Origin: an uncultured Acidobacteriaceae bacterium
GTDB lineage: Bacteria; Acidobacteriota; Terriglobia; Terriglobales; Acidobacteriaceae
Assembly (NCBI GenBank): GCA_903842845.1
Contig: CAIMNN010000208.1
Location: forward strand, 1-13,995
Length of the DNA: 13,995 nucleotides
Reading direction: 5' to 3'
Below the pieces are notes generated by a model. It was not told the DNA's origin. It saw nothing but the letters and a program-made list of their open reading frames with translations, and searched no databases. The translations under genes and the position numbers were made by a program. Of this stretch, positions 6,980 to 13,129 are shown piece by piece; the first letter of the stretch is position 1, and the number at the start of each line of letters is the position of its first letter.

Positions 6980-8293
6980 ATGATCGAACGCTATACACGA
7001 CCCGCGATGGGCGCGATCTGGACGGAAGAGAACAAGTACCGCTGCTGGCTTGAAGTTGAGTCGGCGGCCAGCAACGTTCTCGCCGAGGATGGCGTGATTC
7101 CAGCTGAGGCGGCACGCGCGATTGCGGAGCACTCAGATTTTTCTGTCGAGCGCATCCACGAGATCGAGGCCGAGGTCAAGCACGACGTCATTGCGTTCAC
7201 CACGGCTGTTTCCGAGACGCTCAAAGCAAAGGGCCACGGCGAGCACTCGCGCTGGCTGCATTACGGTCTGACTTCGAATGACGTTGTTGACACAGCGCAG
7301 GCGCTTCAGATCAAACAAGCATCGGAGTTTATTCGCGAAGGGATACTTTTGTTCCTCGTCGTGCTCAAGCGTCGAGCGGTAGAGTTCAAGCACACGCCGA
7401 CGATTGGCCGCACGCATGGCATTCACGCGGAGCCGACAACCTTCGGCCTCAAGCTGCTCAACTGGTTTGCGGAGATGGAGCGCAATCTGGTCCGGTTCGA
7501 AGCCGCCGCCGAAGACCTGCGAATCGGCAAGCTCTCCGGTGCTGTGGGAACATTCGGGCACTTGAAGCCGGAGCACGAAGAGAAAATTTGTATGCGTCTT
7601 GGATTGGAGCCGGCGCCGGTTGCGACGCAGGTGATTCAGCGCGACCGGCACGCGGCATACATCAGCACGCTTGCGCTCATCGGTAGCTCGCTGGATAAGA
7701 TCGCCGTCGAGGTTCGCCACTTGCAACGCACCGAGGTGCGTGAGGCGCAGGAGTACTTCAGCGAAAAGCAAAAAGGCTCCTCTGCGATGCCGCACAAGAA
7801 GAACCCGATCATCAGCGAACAAATTAGCGGTCTGGCGCGTGTGTTGCGCGGCAATGCGCAGGCGGCGTTTGAGAACGTTGCACTGTGGCATGAGCGCGAC
7901 ATCTCTCACTCATCGGTTGAGCGCATCATATTTCCGGATTCGACGATTCTGGTTGATTATCTGCTGGCAAAGACGACGGATTTGATTGACCGCTTGCTGG
8001 TTTACCCGGAGCGGATGAAGAAGAACCTTGAGTCGACGGGCGGGCTGATCTTCAGCGGGCAGTTGCTGCTCGACCTGGCCGAGGCGGGGATGTTGCGTGA
8101 AGAGGCTTATAAGCTTGTGCAATCGCACGCAATGCGCGCCTGGAAAGAGGAACTCGTCTTCTGTGACGAGGTTGCAAAGGACCCGCAGATTACCAAGCTG
8201 CTTACGCCGGAGAAGCTGGCGAAGACGTTTGATTACTCGCGCCAACTGGGCAATGTGGATGCGATATACGCGCGTGTGCTGGGTGAGAATTGA
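6980..8293 (+). CDS. purB: Adenylosuccinate lyase
   Basis: Catalyses two steps of purine synthesis: SAICAR to AICAR plus fumarate, and adenylosuccinate to AMP plus fumarate. The 437-residue length matches the Bacillus/Thermotoga-type enzymes. Fumarase/aspartase superfamily motifs are all visible: TSNDVVDT (98-105), GRTHGIHAEPTTFG (143-156, catalytic His146) and the signature KGSSAMPHKKNPI (265-277), whose flexible loop bears the catalytic serine (267/268). The N-terminus IERYTRPAMGAIWTEENKY is typical of PurB. AAGGAG lies six bases before the ATG. ubiX starts two bases past its stop, so the two are likely translated from one message. Confidence 0.97.
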   Translation: MIERYTRPAMGAIWTEENKYRCWLEVESAASNVLAEDGVIPAEAARAIAEHSDFSVERIHEIEAEVKHDVIAFTTAVSETLKAKGHGEHSRWLHYGLTSNDVVDTAQALQIKQASEFIREGILLFLVVLKRRAVEFKHTPTIGRTHGIHAEPTTFGLKLLNWFAEMERNLVRFEAAAEDLRIGKLSGAVGTFGHLKPEHEEKICMRLGLEPAPVATQVIQRDRHAAYISTLALIGSSLDKIAVEVRHLQRTEVREAQEYFSEKQKGSSAMPHKKNPIISEQISGLARVLRGNAQAAFENVALWHERDISHSSVERIIFPDSTILVDYLLAKTTDLIDRLLVYPERMKKNLESTGGLIFSGQLLLDLAEAGMLREEAYKLVQSHAMRAWKEELVFCDEVAKDPQITKLLTPEKLAKTFDYSRQLGNVDAIYARVLGEN

Positions 8294-8295
8294 GC

Positions 8296-8880
8296 ATGAA
8301 TTTCACCGTCGCATTGACTGGCGCATCGGGCGCAATCTTTGGCCGCGAGCTGCTACGCAAGCTCGACGCGGATGTGCGCGTTGAGAAAGTGCATTTTGTT
8401 CCATCAGATAATTCGTTGCGCGTGCTGGCTGAAGAGCTTGAGTTGAGCGGGCGCACGCAGTTGCTGGAAAAACTTCTCGGCCACGCGCCGGTGAAAACCA
8501 TCCAGATCTCAAACGATGACATCGGCGCAGCAATTGCCAGCGGGAGCTATCCGTCGAACGGAATGATCGTGCTGCCATGTTCGATGGGGACGCTTGCTGC
8601 GATTGCGAATGGATTTGCCGAGAAACTCATCGCCCGCGCCGCTGACGTTACGCTCAAAGAGCGGAGGCCGCTGATTCTGTGCGTGCGCGAGACGCCCTTC
8701 AACCGCATACACCTGCGCAACATGACGCTTGCCGCCGAGGCCGGCGCAACCATATACCCCGTCATCCCGACTTTTTACAACCATCCAGCCAGCTTTGACG
8801 ACCTGGTCCGCCAGTACGTCGACCGTGTGCTCGCGCACATAGGTTTGCCGCAGAAGGACGCTTACATCTGGGGCAAGTGA
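8296..8880 (+). CDS. ubiX: Flavin prenyltransferase UbiX
   Basis: Joins dimethylallyl phosphate to FMN to make prenylated FMN, the cofactor of UbiD-type decarboxylases. The 194-residue protein has the FMN-binding ALTGASGA (6-13, Ser11), the block VLPCSMGTLAAIA (92-104) and ADVTLKERRPLILCVRETPF (116-135). Lys121, Arg131, Tyr161 and Arg177 align with the Pseudomonas aeruginosa UbiX residues 129, 139, 169 and 185 at a constant offset of eight. The ATG at 8296 is preferred, with GGTGAG at 8282-8287 inside the end of purB; a TTG at 8290 would overlap the purB stop. No ubiD is in this window, so its partner must be elsewhere. It converges on the PIN toxin gene with only four bases between the stop codons. 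Confidence 0.95.
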   Translation: MNFTVALTGASGAIFGRELLRKLDADVRVEKVHFVPSDNSLRVLAEELELSGRTQLLEKLLGHAPVKTIQISNDDIGAAIASGSYPSNGMIVLPCSMGTLAAIANGFAEKLIARAADVTLKERRPLILCVRETPFNRIHLRNMTLAAEAGATIYPVIPTFYNHPASFDDLVRQYVDRVLAHIGLPQKDAYIWGK

Positions 8881-8884
8881 GCGC

Positions 8885-9292
8885 TTATCGGCCGGATGAT
8901 TCGATGAACTTGATAAATTCACGCGGCGTGAGAATTTGAATTTCGTTGTATTGTTTGAGAACCAAGAGATCCTTATCACCTGAGATGATCATTGATGCAT
9001 TAGCAAGCGAGGCGCATTCAAGGATCATGTCGTCCTTCGGATCCCGACAGATTCCATGCAAGTTGTTTTTGATCTGTACGAATAGAATGGATTGAAAATA
9101 GAGGTCAAACATTTCATTAATATTTTCATGTGTCCAACCAAATTTTCCATGAAGTGTAGCGCGAATTTCATCTTGGATGGGCGCGCAGATCGCGACATCA
9201 TGATGAGTCAATGCCTGCTCAATAGCCAGAAGCGGTGTTCCACGGAATTTCAGGGCTGAGATCCAGACGCCGGAATCAATAACAAGAATCAA
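8885..9292 (-). CDS. PIN-domain ribonuclease toxin of a type II toxin-antitoxin pair
   Basis: Predicted VapC-like endoribonuclease of the COG1569 branch, 135 residues. The acidic residues expected around the metal site are present: Asp6 in LVIDSGVWISAL, Glu42 in DEIRATL, Asp84/Asp87/Asp88 in CRDPKDDMILECA and Asp106/Asp108 in SGDKDLLVL. The usual D-T/S-N at the first site reads D-S-G here, a mild departure. The only sensible start is a TTG at 9292 that overlaps the antitoxin stop (TTGA), a coupled arrangement typical of toxin-antitoxin pairs. The gene is visibly AT-richer than the surrounding housekeeping genes, suggesting acquisition by transfer. RNA target unknown. Confidence 0.85.
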   Translation of the reverse strand: MILVIDSGVWISALKFRGTPLLAIEQALTHHDVAICAPIQDEIRATLHGKFGWTHENINEMFDLYFQSILFVQIKNNLHGICRDPKDDMILECASLANASMIISGDKDLLVLKQYNEIQILTPREFIKFIESSGR

Positions 9293-9591
9293 GCTATGCG
9301 CTTTCTATTGCGAAAATTCCTGCTGCGAATTTCATCCACAAGATCTTCCACATCTGCTTCGGTATAGTTCCCGGCGACGCGTTTTGAAGCTTCTTTGTTA
9401 ATCGCATCAAGCCGCTCCCGCATCTTGGTGAAATTATAGGCACGAAACGCCTCGCGAAAGAGCTCGCTGATGTTGCGGTTCTCAGCCTTTGCTGTGGCCT
9501 TCACGTTGCGCGCCAGTTCGGGCGGAAAGCTGATGGTGAAGACGTGTGAGTTGCGGGCGGACTTCTTGGTTTTGGCGGTAGAGGTTCTCAT
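9289..9591 (-). CDS. Ribbon-helix-helix (CopG/MetJ fold) antitoxin
   Basis: 100-residue partner of the downstream PIN toxin. After a basic N-terminal tail (KTKKSARN) comes the DNA-binding strand HVFTISFPPELARN (16-29). A helix-turn-helix pair follows, with the connecting NRNISELFREAFRAY (38-52), the pattern of ribbon-helix-helix proteins. The charged C-terminal half (about 55-100) would be the toxin-binding part. The ATG at 9591 is chosen because the domain begins soon after it; the frame is open further upstream but would read through the repeat region. There is no ribosome site before it, and a -10-like AATAAT ends six bases upstream, so the message may be leaderless. Likely autoregulates through the tandem repeats upstream. 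Confidence 0.85.
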   Translation of the reverse strand: MRTSTAKTKKSARNSHVFTISFPPELARNVKATAKAENRNISELFREAFRAYNFTKMRERLDAINKEASKRVAGNYTEADVEDLVDEIRSRNFRNRKRIA

Positions 9592-9597
9592 GGCAGG

Positions 9598-9626
9598 ATT
9601 ATTACATATTCGTACATTGTCGTACA
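9598..9626 (-). promoter_or_regulatory. Toxin-antitoxin promoter with tandem operator-like repeats
   Basis: Read on the minus strand, TGTACGA occurs twice, at 9626-9620 and 9616-9610, separated by CAA, giving a ten-base period of one helical turn. Four bases after the second copy comes TGT-AATAAT (9606-9598), an extended -10. The antitoxin ATG is six bases further, placing the transcription start at or next to it. Ribbon-helix-helix dimers commonly bind adjacent short repeats on one DNA face, so this is a likely autoregulatory operator. Confidence 0.55.
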
Positions 9627-9629
9627 GGG

Positions 9630-9977
9630 TTAAGTATGCACTTCCGTCTTGAACGCAAACGCAAAGAAGACCGCGATCAGCAGAAACGCGAAGCTCGCCA
9701 GATAATTCCAAGCCATTTTTTCTTTAAGAAAAGTAATCGCGAAGACGATGAAGACCACCAGGGTCACTGCTTCCTGAATGACCTTCAACTGAAATCCAGT
9801 GAAGTGCGTGTAGCCGAGCCGGTTAGCCGGGACTGCCAGGCAATACTCCGCAAGCGCAATGCCCCAGGCGACGAGCACGGCCTTCCAGAGCGGCCAGCCG
9901 TGGCCATATTTCAAATGACCGTACCAGGCAAATGTCATAAAAATGTTTGATGCGATTAAAAGCAGAACAGTGCTCAT
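9630..9977 (-). CDS. Small membrane protein, DUF486 / DMT-like family
   Basis: 115-residue hydrophobic protein with four predicted transmembrane helices at roughly residues 3-18, 27-47, 65-83 and 88-108. The opening STVLLLIASNIFMTFAWYGHLK and the middle PANRLGYTHFTGFQLKVIQE are characteristic of the DUF486 group, distantly related to small multidrug-type transporters; no substrate is known. The ATG at 9977 is preferred over 9989: GAGG lies eight bases before it and the protein then begins with the family's usual short N-terminus. It lies upstream of the toxin-antitoxin pair on the same strand, but the pair has its own promoter-like element. Confidence 0.85.
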   Translation of the reverse strand: MSTVLLLIASNIFMTFAWYGHLKYGHGWPLWKAVLVAWGIALAEYCLAVPANRLGYTHFTGFQLKVIQEAVTLVVFIVFAITFLKEKMAWNYLASFAFLLIAVFFAFAFKTEVHT

Positions 9978-10113
9978 GGGGGTCCTCATAGTGAAAAAGT
10001 TTTTTGTCGGATACTATGCGCCAGTCCAGCAAAGTTGACCTGATTTTATGACGCTGAGCTTAAGTAATTAGTTTGAAGGATTGAACTTTCGCCTGCAGAT
10101 CAGTATTGAGCGT
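9978..10113. other. Divergent intergenic stretch with no recognised gene
   Basis: Gap between the divergent DUF486 and methionine transcription units. It holds T- and A-rich runs next to the DUF486 start and TAGTAT at 10016-10011 on the minus strand, a possible -10 without a good -35. No coding sequence or stable RNA could be supported. Confidence 0.3.
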
Positions 10114-10142
10114 TTGACAAAATTCATAACTTCGGGAATACT
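10114..10142 (+). promoter_or_regulatory. Promoter of the methionine leader and metY-metX operon
   Basis: TTGACA at 10114-10119 is a perfect -35; after a 17-base spacer AATACT at 10137-10142 matches the -10 at four of six positions. Transcription should begin about seven bases on, at 10149-10150, exactly at the ATG that opens the leader peptide. Confidence 0.7.
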
Positions 10143-10149
10143 CAACCTA

Positions 10150-10242
10150 ATGTCAGTGAACCTCCAGTTCGCAACGAACCCCATGGCCATGTGCATGTGT
10201 ATGGACGGCGGGCGTGTGCCACTGGAGCAACGAATGCGTTAA
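10150..10242 (+). CDS. Met/Cys-rich leader peptide of a methionine attenuator
   Basis: 30-codon open frame from ATG at 10150 to TAA at 10240-10242. Residues 12-18 read MAMCMCM: four methionines in seven residues alternating with two cysteines, plus a fifth Met at 29. Ahead of it lie the ordinary residues SVNLQFATNP, and after it DGGRVPLEQR. The start coincides with the predicted transcription start, so translation may be leaderless; a shorter version could begin at the in-frame ATG at 10183, but no ribosome site precedes either. Its coding sequence supplies one strand of an antiterminator, and its codons match the product of the operon behind it, the criteria for an attenuation leader peptide like those of his, thr or ilv operons. 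Not recognised as a described family. Confidence 0.75.
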   Translation: MSVNLQFATNPMAMCMCMDGGRVPLEQRMR

Positions 10243-10278
10243 GCGCAAACCTTCAGTTTCAGCACACGGCCCGAGTCC
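10184..10278 (+). promoter_or_regulatory. Alternative antiterminator and anti-antiterminator helices
   Basis: Antiterminator: 10214-10218 (GTGTG) pairs with 10263-10267, 10209-10213 (CGGGC) with 10269-10273, and 10203-10206 (GGAC) with 10275-10278, 14 pairs with one bulged G and a small internal loop. This consumes the 5' arm of the terminator, so the two are mutually exclusive. Competing earlier helix: 10184-10194, which spans Met codons 12-15, can pair with 10212-10221 (ten pairs, three of them G-T, one bulge), and CTCCAGT at 10162-10168 is complementary to ACTGGAG at 10221-10227. A ribosome held on the first Met codons would mask the early strand and free 10203-10218 for antitermination. 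Confidence 0.65.
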
Positions 10279-10305
10279 TCAGAGGATTCGGGCCTTTCGC
10301 TTTTT
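10268..10305 (+). terminator. Attenuator: intrinsic terminator in the metY leader
   Basis: Arms 10268-10279 and 10283-10294 form 12 consecutive pairs (one G-T) closed by the three-base loop CAG, GC-rich at the base, followed directly by TTTCGCTTTTT (10295-10305). It lies 26 bases after the leader peptide stop codon and 51 bases before metY, with no complete gene between promoter and terminator except the leader peptide, so it acts as a premature terminator. Confidence 0.88.
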
Positions 10306-10356
10306 GCAGCCCTCTTCCTCTCGCCCCACAACCCATCAGCTACAAAGGAGAAAAAC

Positions 10357-11688
10357 ATGTCCGAAGCTCGCCAGCAGCATCTCGCCACACTCGCCGTCCA
10401 CGCCGGTCAATCGCCCGATCCTGCAACAGGTTCGCGCGCAGTGCCTATTTACCAGACAACTTCGTACTTGTTTCAGGACGCCGACCACGCAGGGCGGCTG
10501 TTCGCGTTGAAGGAGTTCGGCAATATCTACACGCGCATCATGAACCCGACGACCGATGTGTTGGAAAAGCGCGTCGCCGCACTTGAAGGCGGAGTCGCAG
10601 GACTGGCCGTTGCATCGGGTCAGGCTGCGGAGACGCTCGCCATCACGACGCTGGCCAAGGCCGGCGATGAGATCATCTCGACGACATCGCTGTACGGTGG
10701 AACCTACAATTTGTTTCACTACACACTGCCGCGGCTCGGTATCACCGTGCGGTTTGTGGACGCTGACGATTTCGACGGCATTCGCGCGGCCATCAACTCG
10801 AAGACGCGCGCGCTTTACACCGAGACTCTCGGCAATCCCAAGCTTGACGTTGTTGATATTGAGAAGCTGGCAGCGATTGCGCATGAGAACGGTTTGCCGC
10901 TGGTTATCGACAACACAACGGCCTCGGCGGCGCTGGTGCGGCCGATTGAGCATGGGGCGGATATCGTTGTGAACTCAGCGACAAAGTTTCTCGGTGGCCA
11001 CGGGACTACGATTGGAGGCGTAATCGTCGACGCCGGAAAATTTGATTGGGCTGCATCGGGTCGGTTTGCAGAGTTCTCCGAAGGCGACCCGAGCTATCAC
11101 GGGCTAAGCTACACGGAGGCGTTCGGCAATCTCGCGTTCATTCTGAAGGCGCGCGTGCAGGGATTGCGCGATACTGGCGCGGCGCTCTCGCCGTTCAATG
11201 CGTTTTTGTTGTTGCAGGGCATTGAGACGCTGCATCTGCGCCTTGAGCGTCACTCGCAGAACGCTCTTGCTGTTGCGCAGCACCTGGCCGCGCACCCGGG
11301 CATTGAGTGGGTCAATTATCCGGGGCTCAGTGACAGTCCGTATTACAAGCGCGCGCAAAAGTATCTGCCCAAGGGACAGGGTGCGTTGCTGACGTTTGGA
11401 ATCAAGCGCGGCTACGAGGCGGGCAAAAAGTTCATAGACTCACTCGAGCTTTTCTCGCTGGTCGCCAACATCGGCGATGCCAAGTCGCTGGTGATTCATC
11501 CGGCATCGACGACGCATCAGCAGCTTTCAAGCGAAGAGCAGAAGTCGACCGGCGTGACGCCGGAGCTGGTTCGTCTCTCGGTTGGCATTGAGGACATACG
11601 CGACATCATCGCTGACCTGGACCAGGCGATTGAGACAGCAAACGGCACACGGCCGCTGCACTATGAAAGCGAGCTGGCAACAAAATGA
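10357..11688 (+). CDS. metY: O-acetylhomoserine sulfhydrylase (aminocarboxypropyltransferase)
   Basis: PLP enzyme that makes L-homocysteine from O-acetyl-L-homoserine and sulfide (direct sulfhydrylation). 443 residues, matching the long MetY subgroup of the Cys/Met metabolism family rather than the shorter MetB/MetZ. Visible: AVHAGQSPDPATGSRAVPIYQTTSY-like N-terminus (14-37), IYTRIMNPT (57-65), ALEGGVAGLAVASGQAA (75-91), the cofactor-binding Asp185 in VIDNT, and the Schiff-base Lys210 in NSATKFLGGHG. The block SLVANIGDAKSLVIHPAS near the C-terminus is also typical. AAAGGAG lies six bases before the ATG. Expression is expected to depend on read-through of the attenuator in its leader. The next gene makes its acyl substrate. 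Confidence 0.96.
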   Translation: MSEARQQHLATLAVHAGQSPDPATGSRAVPIYQTTSYLFQDADHAGRLFALKEFGNIYTRIMNPTTDVLEKRVAALEGGVAGLAVASGQAAETLAITTLAKAGDEIISTTSLYGGTYNLFHYTLPRLGITVRFVDADDFDGIRAAINSKTRALYTETLGNPKLDVVDIEKLAAIAHENGLPLVIDNTTASAALVRPIEHGADIVVNSATKFLGGHGTTIGGVIVDAGKFDWAASGRFAEFSEGDPSYHGLSYTEAFGNLAFILKARVQGLRDTGAALSPFNAFLLLQGIETLHLRLERHSQNALAVAQHLAAHPGIEWVNYPGLSDSPYYKRAQKYLPKGQGALLTFGIKRGYEAGKKFIDSLELFSLVANIGDAKSLVIHPASTTHQQLSSEEQKSTGVTPELVRLSVGIEDIRDIIADLDQAIETANGTRPLHYESELATK

Positions 11689-12845
11689 GCTTGATGATGG
11701 AGATCGAAGAGCAGAAGAATGCGGGCACTCATATCAGCGGCGTGGAGAGTCAGCGCCATGCCGCTGTCGGGCTGACGCCGACGTACGAAGGTGACTTTGT
11801 GCTTGATGGGCATCTGCCACTTGAGTGCGGACGGACGCTGGCACAGCCGACGCTTCACTACGCTGTCTACGGGCGGTTAAACACTGCGCGTGACAATGCG
11901 GTGCTGGTGTGCCATGCGCTCAGCGGATCGGCGCAGGTCGGTTCGTGGTGGCCTGAGCTCTTTGCGGATGGCGCGTTGCTTTCGTTGGAGCGCGATTGCG
12001 TTATCTGCATCAATCTCATTGGTTCTTGCTATGGGTCGACTGGTCCGTCGTCTGTCGACCCGGAGACCGGCAACGTCTATGGGCCGGACTTTCCGTTGGT
12101 CTCCGTGCGCGACAACGTCAATGCACAAGCGCAGCTCATCACTTCGCTTGGCATCAAGAAACTGCGTTTGGTGCTGGGCGGGTCGATAGGTGGAATGCAG
12201 GCGCTGGAGTGGTCGATTGCTTTTCCGGGGCGGGTTGAGCGCGCCATCCTCATCGGCGTTGCGCCGGTTCCTGCAACGGGGCTGGCTTTGAACCATCTTC
12301 AGCGGCATGCCATTCAGCAGGACCCGGCCTGGCTGGGTGGCCGCTACTCCAGCCTTGCACAACCAGAACAAGGGCTTGCCCTCGCGCGGCAGATCGCGAT
12401 GCTCAGCTACAAATCGCCCAAACTTTTTGACGAGCGTTTTGGCCGCAAGCCTAACCGCAACGGGGAAGACCCGTGGGCGTTGGAGTTCGACGGTGGCGGG
12501 CTGACGGGTGGACGATTCGACATCGCCGGCTATCTGGACGAGCAGGGGCAGCGATTTATCAACCGATTTGACGCTAACGCTTACCTGGCGATTCTGCGTT
12601 TGATGGACACCTGGGATCCGGTACGGGTGTATCGCTCAGCGAATGAGGCTTTTAGCCGCATCGAGGCGAAGCTGACCATCATCGGCATCGCATCGGACCA
12701 GCTTTTCCCGGTGGAGAATGTCCGGAGCTTTGCCAATACAATTGAGGAGTCCGGAGCCGATGTCGAATACAAGGAAATGGCGAGCGAGCACGGGCACGAT
12801 GCCTTCCTGGCCGAGCAGGCGGTGTTGCTCAAACTGCTTGCTTAG
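11685..12845 (+). CDS. metX: Homoserine O-acetyltransferase
   Basis: Transfers acetyl from acetyl-CoA to L-homoserine, the committed step of methionine synthesis, supplying the substrate of MetY. 386 residues of the alpha/beta-hydrolase MetX family with a complete triad: nucleophile Ser167 in GGSIGGMQALEW, Asp338 in GIASDQLFP and His371 in EHGHDAFL. Other conserved blocks are HALSGSA (77-83), GSTGPSSVDPETG (117-129) and FPLVSVRDNVNAQ (136-148). The start ATG overlaps the metY stop (ATGA), so translation is coupled; a run of ATGs a few codons in leaves slight doubt about the exact start. Some MetX-family members use succinyl-CoA; acetyl is favoured by the MetY partner but sequence alone does not settle it. 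Confidence 0.94.
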   Translation: MSLMMEIEEQKNAGTHISGVESQRHAAVGLTPTYEGDFVLDGHLPLECGRTLAQPTLHYAVYGRLNTARDNAVLVCHALSGSAQVGSWWPELFADGALLSLERDCVICINLIGSCYGSTGPSSVDPETGNVYGPDFPLVSVRDNVNAQAQLITSLGIKKLRLVLGGSIGGMQALEWSIAFPGRVERAILIGVAPVPATGLALNHLQRHAIQQDPAWLGGRYSSLAQPEQGLALARQIAMLSYKSPKLFDERFGRKPNRNGEDPWALEFDGGGLTGGRFDIAGYLDEQGQRFINRFDANAYLAILRLMDTWDPVRVYRSANEAFSRIEAKLTIIGIASDQLFPVENVRSFANTIEESGADVEYKEMASEHGHDAFLAEQAVLLKLLA

Positions 12846-13129
12846 CCCCGGTTCTCAAAAAGATTTTTTATTCATTATTTATGGATTTCCGGTGAAAATC
12901 CAAAATTGGTGATGGGCGGGCTTTTTTTGATAAAAGTATTGACCTTCTCGCTTGTCAGGGGGCAGGCCTCTTTCTATAATCAACTTCAGCATTTGTAATA
13001 AAGCATGTATGCCGCCCTTACTGATTCCCAAACGTCAAAGTTGGAGATTGAGTGATCGGACGGGATAGTTTTTGCTAAAAGCAGATGCAGATGAACCATT
13101 TCCCATCCCGTAACTATCAGGAGTACTGA
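12846..13129 (+). promoter_or_regulatory. Intergenic region with a near-consensus promoter and a long 5' UTR
   Basis: TTGTCA at 12952-12957, 17-base spacer, TATAAT at 12975-12980: a strong sigma70-type promoter starting transcription near 12987 and leaving a 5' UTR of about 143 bases. Upstream, between metX and this promoter, a small hairpin (12883-12889 with 12894-12901, one bulge) is not followed by a T tract. A T7 run at 12922-12928 follows GGGCGGGC but has no matching stem, so no clear terminator for metX is seen. Confidence 0.7.
13060..13118 (+). promoter_or_regulatory. Mutually exclusive helices next to a ribosome binding site
   Basis: ACGGGAT at 13060-13066 can pair with ATCCCGT at 13105-13111, or GATAGTT at 13064-13070 with AACTATC at 13112-13118. 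The two seven-base pairings share bases 13064-13066 and cannot both form fully. The second ends directly against the AGGAG at 13119-13123, so switching could change access to the start. Function is speculative. Confidence 0.35.

Noticed and set aside
6632..7132. N-terminal extension of the cupin protein across the glutaredoxin-like gene and the start of purB
   Set aside because: The minus-strand frame is open to 7132, but this part lies opposite genes with clear motifs and the cupin family starts near 6631.
9592..9711. Longer antitoxin beginning upstream of 9591
   Set aside because: The added segment crosses the TGTACGA repeats and -10 element, overlaps the DUF486 gene and does not resemble an antitoxin.
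10183..10192. Palindrome CATGGCCATG in the metY leader as a protein-binding operator
   Set aside because: The symmetry arises from the alternating ATG codons of the leader peptide and is better explained by coding.
10150..10305. SAM riboswitch upstream of metY
   Set aside because: Riboswitches are the usual control of such genes, but none of the conserved SAM-I or SAH core sequences is recognisable, and the leader has an open frame rich in Met codons. A covariance-model search would settle this.
12883..12930. Intrinsic terminator after metX
   Set aside because: The only stem (12883-12901) is not followed by T residues, and the T7 run at 12922 has no stem of its own.
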